Assembly: GCF_004217545.1 (NCBI RefSeq)
Contig: NZ_SHKY01000001.1
Coordinates: forward strand, 6,944,001 to 7,008,000
Direction of reading: 5' to 3'
Source of the DNA: Krasilnikovia cinnamomea
GTDB taxonomy: Bacteria > Actinomycetota > Actinomycetes > Mycobacteriales > Micromonosporaceae
DNA: 64,000 nt
Shown here: positions 16,129 through 22,797 of the stretch, piece by piece
Numbering within the stretch: position 1 is the stretch's first letter
How the letters are laid out: each line of letters begins with the position of its first letter
Program-made: the position numbers and the translations under genes
The notes under the pieces: model-generated
Seen by the model: only the letters and a program-made list of their open reading frames with translations
The model's database searches: none
Told to the model about the DNA's origin: nothing

Positions 16129-18966
16129 ATGGCCGTATCGAGCGGATTCTCGACGCTGGTGGGGCGCGAGGCCGAATCGGCGGTGCTACGGGAGGCCCTT
16201 CGCCTGACCGGCAGCGCCGCCCAGGTCGTCGAGGTGGTGGGCGAACCGGGCATCGGCAAGACCCGGCTCATGGCCGAGCTTGCCGAGCAGGCCCGGCAGC
16301 AGGGCTGGCGGACCGTCACGGGCCGGGCCACCGAGTTCGAGCAGGATGTGCCGTTCGCGCCGCTGGTGGAGGCGCTCGACGACCACGCCCACCGCGCCGG
16401 CGCCGCGCCCGCCGACCTGCGACCCCTGGAGCGGGTGCTGCTGGCCGGGCCCGGGCTGGACGACAGCGCGGTCGAACGGTTCCGCTCCATGCGCGCCCTG
16501 CGTCAGGCGCTGGAGGAACTCGCCGCGCCGTCCGGCCTGGTGCTGCTGCTCGACGACGTGCACTGGGCCGACCCGTCGTCGGTCGACCTGCTGGAGTTCC
16601 TGCTGCGCCGCCCGCCGGTCGCCCGGATCCTGCTGGCGGTGGCGTACCGTCCGGCGCAGGTGCCGGCCCGGCTGGCCGCCGCCCTCGCGGCCGGGCAGTC
16701 CACCGTGCACCGGCTGCGGCTCGCGCCGCTGCGCGAACCCGACGTCGCCATGCTGCTCGGCAGCGGCGTGGGGGCGGCCCGGGTGCGACGGCTGCACCGG
16801 CTCAGCGGCGGCAACCCGCTGTACCTGGAGGCGCTGCGCCGGGCCGACGCCGGACCGGCCGCGACACCGCCGGCCGGCAGCGTCGACGCGGTCCCGGTGG
16901 ACGGGCCGGAAACCAGCGCGGCGGTGGACACCGTCGAACTGCCGCCCGAGGTCCGCGCGGCCCTGCTGGCCGACCTCGCGGCCGTGGGCGAACTGGACCG
17001 CGCGGTCGCCGCCGCCGCGGCCGTCTGCGGGTACGAGATCGAGCCCGCCCTGCTGGCCGCCGTCGCCCAACTGCCCCCGCCCGCGACCCTGCGCAGCATC
17101 GACGCCCTGACCAGCCGGGATGTGCTGCAGCCGGTTGCGGGCACCGGCCAGTTCCGGTTCCGGCACCCCCTGGTGCGCCAGGTCGTGTACGCGTCCACCC
17201 CCGCCGGCTGGCGGCTCGGGGCGCACGCCCGCGCCGCGGCGTACCTCGCGTCGGTGGGCGCGCCGCCACGGGTACGGGCGCATCACGTGGCGCGCTCGGC
17301 GTCGGCGGGCGACACCGAAGCGGCGGACACGCTGGTGGCCGCCGCGCGCGCCGTCGGCGCCCAGGCGCCGGCCACGGCCGTGGCGTGGCTGCGCGCCGCC
17401 CTGCGGCTGCTGCCCGCCACCGCGCCGTCCGAGCACGGCGACCTGCTCATGTACCTCGCCGGTCGGCAGGCCGCGGGCGGCCGGCTGGACGACGCGCGGG
17501 CCACCATGGGCACCGTGCTGGACCAGTTGCCCGCCGGGCACCCACGGCGGGCGGACGCCGTGGCCTGGACCGCCACGCTGCTGCGGCTGCTCGGGCAGAC
17601 CGACGAGGCGCGGCTGCTGCTGGCCGACGAACTGGCCCGGCTGCCCGAACGCGGTGCCCCCGACGCGCTGCACCTGTGCCTGCAACTCGCCACCTACGCC
17701 GTCATGCGGGGCCGGCTGCGCGAGGCGGGGGAGCTGCTGCACCGGGTGATCGAGCACGGCCCCGGCACCGCCCCGGCACGCATCGCCGCCGCCCTGCAAC
17801 AGATGACCGGGTACGGCACGCCCGGCGACGCCGCGCCGGGGCAACTCATCGACACCCTCGCCGACGAGGACATCGCCCGGCACATCGACCTCTTCGCGTG
17901 GCTGTGCTGGAGCGCCCTCTATCTCGACGGTCCGCACGAGTCGCTGCGCCGGCTACACCGGTGCCGCCGGGTCGCGGTGGCCGCCGGGCACGGCTACGTC
18001 CTGCCGTACCTGCTCTCGGCGCAGGCGTTCGCGCAGGCGCGGCTCGCGCGGATCGGTGCCGCCCGGCACACCGCGGAGGAGGCCACCACGATCGCCCGGC
18101 TGCTCGGCGCGGACGAACCGCTGGCGCTGGCGCTGCTCACCGAGTGCTGGCTGCTGCGGTGCGCCGGGGCGTACGAGGAGGCGGTCGCGGTGGGCGAGCA
18201 GGCCGTCGCCGCCGCGACGTCGAGCCGGGTCTGGCTGGCCACGGCCCGCGCGATGCTGGCGTTCGCCCGGATCGCCGCGGGTGACGTGGCGGGCGGGCGC
18301 GACGCGATGGTGACGGCCGGAGGCGGGCCGCAGTTGCCCGACCTGTACCCGCACAACCGGCTCATGGCGTGTTCGGTGCTGGCCGAGTCCGCCGCCGCCC
18401 GGGGCCTTCCCGCCGAGGCGGCGCGCTGGGCCGACCTGGCCGAGCAGGTCGCCGACCCGGGTCGCGACGTGGGCCGTGGCCTGGCCGCGCTGACCCGGGC
18501 GTACGCGCGCGCCGCGGCGGAACCCGCCGCCGCGGCCCAGCAGGCCGCCACGGCGGCGTCCGTGCTGGTGGACGCCGAGCTGCTGATGGAGGCGGGCCGC
18601 GCCTGGATGCTGGCCGCCGCCTGTCACGGCCGGGCCGGTGACCTGTCCACCGCCCGCCGCGGCATCGAGCAGGCGCTGGCCATCTACGCCGACGACGCGG
18701 CGGCCGGCCCGCGGCGCGAGGCGTTGGCCCTGCGCCACGAGCTCGGCCTGGACGGCGACTCCGCGTCCGGCGTCGAACTGACCGCTCAGGAGGCCCGGAT
18801 CGCGGAGCTGATCGCCGCGGGCCGCTCCGACGTCGAGATCGCCAACCAGTTGTTCCTCAGTGTCCGGACGGTGCGGACCCACGTGACGGAGATCTGCGAG
18901 AAGGTCGGCGGCCCGGATCGGGCCACCGCCGCCAGCCGCCTGGCGCGCATCCTGCCGCCACGCTGA
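16129..18966 (+). CDS. Large LuxR-family regulator with AAA ATPase (LAL type)
   Basis: The ATG at 16129, after AGGGGAGG, gives 945 residues. The N-terminus holds an AAA/NB-ARC-like ATPase: LVGREAESAVLREAL, Walker A VVGEPGIGKTRL (about residue 40) and Walker B GLVLLLDDVHWADPSS. LHRLSGGNPLYLEALRRA is the sensor region. The middle is a long TPR-like helical array. The C-terminus is a LuxR DNA-binding domain: ELTAQEARIAELIAAGRSDV then NQLFLSVRTVRTHVTEICEK. LAL regulators typically activate carbon use or secondary metabolism in response to a ligand sensed by the helical array. It is divergent from the PadR gene with the palindrome between them. The target genes are not evident. Confidence 0.92.
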   Translation: MAVSSGFSTLVGREAESAVLREALRLTGSAAQVVEVVGEPGIGKTRLMAELAEQARQQGWRTVTGRATEFEQDVPFAPLVEALDDHAHRAGAAPADLRPLERVLLAGPGLDDSAVERFRSMRALRQALEELAAPSGLVLLLDDVHWADPSSVDLLEFLLRRPPVARILLAVAYRPAQVPARLAAALAAGQSTVHRLRLAPLREPDVAMLLGSGVGAARVRRLHRLSGGNPLYLEALRRADAGPAATPPAGSVDAVPVDGPETSAAVDTVELPPEVRAALLADLAAVGELDRAVAAAAAVCGYEIEPALLAAVAQLPPPATLRSIDALTSRDVLQPVAGTGQFRFRHPLVRQVVYASTPAGWRLGAHARAAAYLASVGAPPRVRAHHVARSASAGDTEAADTLVAAARAVGAQAPATAVAWLRAALRLLPATAPSEHGDLLMYLAGRQAAGGRLDDARATMGTVLDQLPAGHPRRADAVAWTATLLRLLGQTDEARLLLADELARLPERGAPDALHLCLQLATYAVMRGRLREAGELLHRVIEHGPGTAPARIAAALQQMTGYGTPGDAAPGQLIDTLADEDIARHIDLFAWLCWSALYLDGPHESLRRLHRCRRVAVAAGHGYVLPYLLSAQAFAQARLARIGAARHTAEEATTIARLLGADEPLALALLTECWLLRCAGAYEEAVAVGEQAVAAATSSRVWLATARAMLAFARIAAGDVAGGRDAMVTAGGGPQLPDLYPHNRLMACSVLAESAAARGLPAEAARWADLAEQVADPGRDVGRGLAALTRAYARAAAEPAAAAQQAATAASVLVDAELLMEAGRAWMLAAACHGRAGDLSTARRGIEQALAIYADDAAAGPRREALALRHELGLDGDSASGVELTAQEARIAELIAAGRSDVEIANQLFLSVRTVRTHVTEICEKVGGPDRATAASRLARILPPR

Positions 18967-18991
18967 CCGGCCCGCCCCGGCCGGATCCGGC

Positions 18992-19552
18992 TCAGACCCG
19001 GCACTGCCAGGAGTGCGGGTCCAGGAAGTTCGCGAAGCGGTCGATCGTCGCGTACCCGAAGGTGGTCTCCCGGCAGGCGGACAGCACGTCGATGCCCGCG
19101 TAGACCGGGTCGGTCCCGCCGGTGACGCAGCGCCAGCTGTAGGCGTCGGCGCCGACCAGCGCCGCGCCGTCGGCCCCGGTGGTGCGGCAGTACCGGTCGA
19201 AGTCCGGGGTGACGATGTCGTCGCGGACCCGCCAGCACCGCACGCTGCCCGCACGCCAGAAGTCGCCGATGCGGTCCACGGCCTCGCCGATGCCGTAGGT
19301 CCAGCGGCAGGCGCCGTCCAGGGTCAGGTCGGCGTAGCGCTGGTCGGCGGTGCGGCAGTGCCAGTCGTAGGCGGAGCGGCCGAGGGCGATGGCGTCGGCG
19401 TAGCCCAGCGAGCGGCAGTAGCCGCCCAGGTCGGGAGCGCCGAGCTCGCGCGGCGGCGGCGGGGAGGCGGCGGCCGGTCCGGCCACCGCGCCGATGCCGG
19501 CGGCGACGACCAGGACCAGCAGGGTACGCACGACGGTGCGCAGCGGTGTCAT
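18992..19552 (-). CDS. Secreted protein with two ~70-residue Cys-containing repeats
   Basis: A 186-residue protein with a signal peptide (VRTLLVLVVAAGIGAVAG, cleaved near AAAS). The mature part consists of two tandem copies of one small domain. Copy one runs from GGYCRSLGYADAIALGRSAY to GSVRCWRV; copy two from DRYCRTTGADGAALVGADAY to PHSWQCRV. Each copy has four cysteines at matching places and the pattern YxWxC in the first third, suggesting two disulfides per domain. I do not recognise a characterised family. It ends 26 bases from the convergent LuxR gene, and lies seven bases downstream of another secreted-protein gene, so both are probably one operon. Confidence 0.8.
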   Translation of the reverse strand: MTPLRTVVRTLLVLVVAAGIGAVAGPAAASPPPPRELGAPDLGGYCRSLGYADAIALGRSAYDWHCRTADQRYADLTLDGACRWTYGIGEAVDRIGDFWRAGSVRCWRVRDDIVTPDFDRYCRTTGADGAALVGADAYSWRCVTGGTDPVYAGIDVLSACRETTFGYATIDRFANFLDPHSWQCRV

Positions 19553-19559
19553 CGGCGGA

Positions 19560-20063
19560 TTACCGCGCGACCGGGAACCGGTAGTTCGCGCCGTACCGGG
19601 AGTCGTACTCCCGGCAGCCCGCGCGGTCACCGGAGACGAACCACAGCTCGACCTCGTGCGCGTCGGCGGCCAGCGGGACGGACGCCAGGACCTTGGCCTG
19701 CTTGCGGTTGCTGTCGAGCTGGGTGACCGGCTGGCGCTGCACCGTTCCGCCGTCGACCCGGTACTCCACGTTGATGCTCCACGCGTCGCCGCCCGCGTAC
19801 TGGGCGCGGCAGGTGGGCAGGCGGGCCGGGTCGTAGTCCACCAGCACGGTGCTGTTCGCGACGATGGCGCCCTCGACCGTGGTGATCCAGTCGGGAAGGA
19901 ACCGGACCAGCGGCGCGGTGACGGTCGCGGCCACGGGGCCGTCCGGGGCGGCGGCCGCCGGCGCGGCGGGCACCAGCACCGTCGCGGCCACGGCCAGCAG
20001 GCTGACGCCCGCGCGGGTACGGGTCCGGCTCGGACGGGTGGTGGGGCTGGACGTGGATGGCAT
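19560..20063 (-). CDS. Small secreted protein, DUF6209-like
   Basis: The ATG at 20063 gives 167 residues with a signal peptide (RAGVSLLAVAATVLVPAAPA, AAA cleavage). The mature domain has IVANSTVLVDYDPARLPTCR, WSINVEYRVDGGTVQRQPVT and, at the end, ELWFVSGDRAGCREYDSRYG then ANYRFPV. From memory this pattern fits the DUF6209 family of beta-rich secreted proteins of unknown function; a profile search should confirm it. It is the first gene of a likely two-gene operon with the repeat-domain protein downstream. A TGCAAG/CTTGCA inverted repeat lies 44 bases upstream of its start. Confidence 0.75.
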   Translation of the reverse strand: MPSTSSPTTRPSRTRTRAGVSLLAVAATVLVPAAPAAAAPDGPVAATVTAPLVRFLPDWITTVEGAIVANSTVLVDYDPARLPTCRAQYAGGDAWSINVEYRVDGGTVQRQPVTQLDSNRKQAKVLASVPLAADAHEVELWFVSGDRAGCREYDSRYGANYRFPVAR

Positions 20064-20106
20064 GGCGGGCCTCTCCGGATCGACAGCGTTCGGTACGACA
20101 TCAGCC

Positions 20107-20120
20107 TGCAAGTTCTTGCA
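20107..20120. promoter_or_regulatory. TGCAAG-TT-CTTGCA inverted repeat, possible LacI-family operator
   Basis: This perfect 14-base inverted repeat lies in the divergent region between a secreted-protein gene and the PfkB kinase gene. A CTTGCAG heptamer at 20249-20255 repeats one half-site near the kinase start. CTTGCAG repeats are the binding elements of the MalR regulator of Streptomyces, as I recall, so a sugar-responsive repressor is possible. Confidence 0.4.
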
Positions 20121-20294
20121 ATGCCGGTCAATCCCATGCAATGGACGTGGCCGCCCAGGTAAACCATCCATCCGCAGGTGGGGCCGGATAACCCCAGCCA
20201 CCAGCGACTCGGCGGTTGTGTGACTAATCACCGCCGGCCATGAAACTTCTTGCAGAGACGGTTGGATGCCTCGCCGGTGCGGCAGGATGGCGCC

Positions 20295-21173
20295 ATGCAT
20301 CGCGTCCTCGTCGCGGGCCCGGCCTCGTGGAACGTACTCATCCACGTGGCGGACCTGCCGGCCCCGCAGCCGCACACCCTGTTCGCCGAGTGGCACCACG
20401 ACACGCTCGGCGGCACCTCGGCCGGCAAGGCCCTCAACCTCGCCCGGCTGGGGGTGCACGTCACCCTGCAGACCCTCGTCGGCGCCGACGACGAGGGCCG
20501 GCGCATCACCGCCGAGCTGAGCGGACACGGCATCGACGTCCGGGCCGTCCCGAGCGGCAACGGCTCCGAGCGGCACGTCAACCTGATGGACCGGCTGGGC
20601 CGGCGGCTCTCGGTGTACCTGACCCTGCCCGGGCCCGCCCACGAGGTCACGGTGGCGCCCGGCCTGATCGAGGACGCCGACGCGGTCGTCGCCGACCTCG
20701 CCGACCACGCCCGTCCCGTGCTGCGGGCGGCCCGCCGCGCGGGCAAGCCGATCTGGTGCGACCTGCACGACTACGACGGCACCAGCGAGTTCCACCGCGA
20801 GTTCCGCGACGCCGCCGACTACCTGTTCCTCAGCGGGGAACGCCTGGACGACCCGGAGGCGTTTCTGCGCGCCCGCGCCGCCGCCGGCGCGACCGTGGTC
20901 GTCTGCACCCAGGGCGCCGACGGCGCGATCGCCTGCACGCGGGACGGGTCGATCGTCCGGGTGCCCGCCACCCCGGCCGGCGACGTGGTCGACACCAACG
21001 GCGCCGGCGACGCGTTCTTCGCTGGATTCCTCGCCGCCCACCTCGGCGGCGCGCCGCTGGCCGAGTGCCTGCGCCAGGCGTCACGAGCCGGCGCGACCGC
21101 CGTACGCAGCCGCGAACTCGCCGCCGCGACGCTCACCCCCGCACTGCTGCGCGCCGACACGCCGCTGACCTGA
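20295..21173 (+). CDS. PfkB-family carbohydrate kinase
   Basis: The ATG at 20295 begins MHRVLVAGPASWNVLIHVAD, which fits the first strand of the ribokinase fold, giving 292 residues. GGTSAGKALNLARLGVHVTL is the N-terminal PfkB signature region, and DVVDTNGAGDAFFAGFLAAH is the C-terminal PfkB signature with the catalytic Asp in GAGD. The protein would phosphorylate a sugar, nucleoside or similar alcohol with ATP; which one is not predictable. It stands alone on this strand. The divergent upstream region contains CTTGCA half-sites that might make it respond to a sugar. Confidence 0.9.
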   Translation: MHRVLVAGPASWNVLIHVADLPAPQPHTLFAEWHHDTLGGTSAGKALNLARLGVHVTLQTLVGADDEGRRITAELSGHGIDVRAVPSGNGSERHVNLMDRLGRRLSVYLTLPGPAHEVTVAPGLIEDADAVVADLADHARPVLRAARRAGKPIWCDLHDYDGTSEFHREFRDAADYLFLSGERLDDPEAFLRARAAAGATVVVCTQGADGAIACTRDGSIVRVPATPAGDVVDTNGAGDAFFAGFLAAHLGGAPLAECLRQASRAGATAVRSRELAAATLTPALLRADTPLT

Positions 21174-21176
21174 GCG

Positions 21177-21190
21177 GCGCGCCGGCGCGC
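21177..21190. terminator. 14-base GC palindrome between convergent genes
   Basis: GCGCGCCGGCGCGC is perfectly self-complementary and sits in the 27-base gap between the PfkB gene and the SHOCT gene. It may serve as a weak bidirectional terminator. Confidence 0.35.
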
Positions 21191-21200
21191 GACATGGCCC

Positions 21201-21524
21201 TCAGCCGAGCAGCTTCGCCTTCTGGGCGTTGAACTCGTCCTCGGTGAGCACACCCTGATCCCGCAGCTGGCCCAGCTGCTTGAGCTGCTCGATCACGTCG
21301 ACCTGCGGGCTCGCCGCGGGCGGCGGGGCCTGCTGCTGGTACTGCTGCTGGTACGGCTGTTGGGCCGCCATCTGCTGTTGGTACGCCGCCGTGCGGTCGG
21401 CGTAGATCCCGGCGTCCCGCTCGGCGAACTTCTCGGCCTGGTGGCGCTGGACCCGGCCGGCGACCGCGCTGGCCGTACCGGCCACCACCGCCGTGCGGGC
21501 GATCCCTCGCAACAGTCCTGGCAT
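21201..21524 (-). CDS. SHOCT-domain protein
   Basis: A 107-residue protein with the ribosome binding site GGAGGAAACC before ATG. The N-terminal 30 residues (MPGLLRGIARTAVVAGTASA) are weakly hydrophobic and may touch the membrane. A glutamine-rich linker (AAYQQQMAAQQPYQQQYQQQ) follows. The C-terminal 30 residues, IEQLKQLGQLRDQGVLTEDE and FNAQKAKLLG, are a classic SHOCT domain, a short oligomerisation module. It lies 23 bases downstream of a DUF6325-like gene in the same direction; this pair is common in actinomycetes. The biochemical role is unknown. Confidence 0.88.
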   Translation of the reverse strand: MPGLLRGIARTAVVAGTASAVAGRVQRHQAEKFAERDAGIYADRTAAYQQQMAAQQPYQQQYQQQAPPPAASPQVDVIEQLKQLGQLRDQGVLTEDEFNAQKAKLLG

Positions 21525-21547
21525 GGTTTCCTCCGTGCTCGTCAGGG

Positions 21548-21988
21548 TCAGCGGATAGCTTCCAGCTGTTCGAGCGCATCCACCACGGCCGTCGCGGGGA
21601 TCCGCTGGCTGGCGACCACCTCGCCGCCGGCGTCCAGCGCGGCGCTGACGAACGGGGCGGCCCAGGTGTTCTCGAACACGATCATCGCGGCCGTCGTGCC
21701 GGGCTGCATCACCGCGACCGCCTGCGCCAGGTCGTCGTCGCCGATGAGGCCCGACTGGGCGCCCGCGAACGCGGTGAAGCCCGCGGCGCCGGCCGAGGTC
21801 ACATCCGTCAGATCCACCCCGGAGTACGAGCCGTCGAGTCCCTTGCGGATCACCGTGAGGTCGTACAGATGGATGATGTCCCGTTCGATGAGGTCCATCA
21901 GAGCCTCGGCACACGCCGTGGTGTCGGCGTCGCCGGGAAACTCCAACAGCACGAAATCGATCGGCCCGATGGCGGCCTGATCCGGCAT
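21548..21988 (-). CDS. DUF6325-like protein
   Basis: A 146-residue soluble acidic protein. It begins with IGPIDFVLLEFPGDADTTAC, continues through ALMDLIERDIIHLYDLTVIR, and has the conserved region AMIVFENTWAAPFVSAALDA before a C-terminal helix with SQRIPATAVVDALEQLEAIR. From memory this is the DUF6325 family, related to DUF1269-type small proteins that sometimes associate with membranes. Function is unknown. It shares an operon with the SHOCT-domain protein. Confidence 0.8.
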   Translation of the reverse strand: MPDQAAIGPIDFVLLEFPGDADTTACAEALMDLIERDIIHLYDLTVIRKGLDGSYSGVDLTDVTSAGAAGFTAFAGAQSGLIGDDDLAQAVAVMQPGTTAAMIVFENTWAAPFVSAALDAGGEVVASQRIPATAVVDALEQLEAIR

Positions 21989-22083
21989 GACTGTCTCACC
22001 TTCCCGTGGTCACCTCGCTGGTGCGGCCAACGCTAGACCCGGACGGATGCCTGGAAATCACCCTCCACGGATTACTTCGCCGG

Positions 22084-22230
22084 TCACGCCGCCACGCGGT
22101 CGCGCCCGGCGCGCTTGGCCCGGTTCAGGTTCGTGCCGGCGGCGAGGACGGTGTACTCGTCACCCGCGTACCGGAGGGGGGTGTCGATGTCGCGGCGGAG
22201 CCTGGCCAGGGCCAGCGCGCTATTCCGGTT
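22084..22230 (-). pseudogene. Remnant of a GGDEF (diguanylate cyclase) gene
   Basis: The minus strand has an open stretch of about 48 codons ending at a TGA (22086-22084). It reads ALALARLRRDIDTPLRYAGD, then EYTVL, then directly AAGTNLNRAKRAGRDRVAA. The first part matches the helix and active-site loop of a GGDEF domain, with RYAGDEY in place of RYGGDEF; the second matches the final helix (compare AKRAGRNRVVV of the intact cyclase at 11644). About 60 residues that should lie between are missing, and no N-terminal part exists. It therefore looks like a decayed gene with an internal deletion. It has no plausible start codon. Confidence 0.65.
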
Positions 22231-22264
22231 GCCGGTACGCGGCCGGGTCGCCGATAGTGCTGAC

Positions 22265-22780
22265 GTGCTGATTCGACGCGAAACACCCGCTGACGCGGCA
22301 ACGGTGCGCGAGGTGACGTCCCGCGCGTTCGCCCGGCCGGACCGGCCGGTCCCGGTCGAGACGGTCCTGCTCGACGAGTTGCGGGGCGATCCGGCGTGGC
22401 TGCCGGCCCTGTCGCTGGTCGCCGTCGACGCGGGCGGCGTTGTGGTCGGGCACGTCGTGGCGACCCGCGCCCACGTGGGGCCGGCACCGGCGCTGGGTCT
22501 GGGCCCGCTGAGCGTGCACCCCGACCACCAGCGGCGCGGCGTCGGCAGCGCACTGATGCACGCGGCACTGGGCGCCGCGGACGCCCTGGACGAGCCGCTG
22601 GTCGTCCTGCTCGGTGACCCCGCGTACTACGGGCGGTTCGGGTTCGTACCCGCCGCCGAGCACGGCATCGAACCGCCGGTCGCCGACTGGCGGCCGTACT
22701 TCCAGGTGCGCACGCTGAGCGCGTACGACCCGGGAGTGCGGGGGGCGTTCGCGTACGCGGAACCGTTCGCCCGGGTGTGA
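22265..22780 (+). CDS. GNAT family N-acetyltransferase
   Basis: The GTG at 22265 begins VLIRRETPADAATVREVTSR, the expected first strand and helix of a GNAT domain, giving 171 residues; an open frame further upstream overlaps the GGDEF remnant and lacks homology. Motif A for acetyl-CoA is LGPLSVHPDHQRRGVGSALM, and GDPAYYGRFGFVPAAEHGI is the typical YjdJ/YhbS-like subgroup ending. A GATAGT -10-like box at 22253-22258 ends six bases before the GTG, so the mRNA may be leaderless. The acyl acceptor is not known. Confidence 0.88.
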   Translation: MLIRRETPADAATVREVTSRAFARPDRPVPVETVLLDELRGDPAWLPALSLVAVDAGGVVVGHVVATRAHVGPAPALGLGPLSVHPDHQRRGVGSALMHAALGAADALDEPLVVLLGDPAYYGRFGFVPAAEHGIEPPVADWRPYFQVRTLSAYDPGVRGAFAYAEPFARV

Positions 22781-22797
22781 CCTGACCGTCGGGGTGG

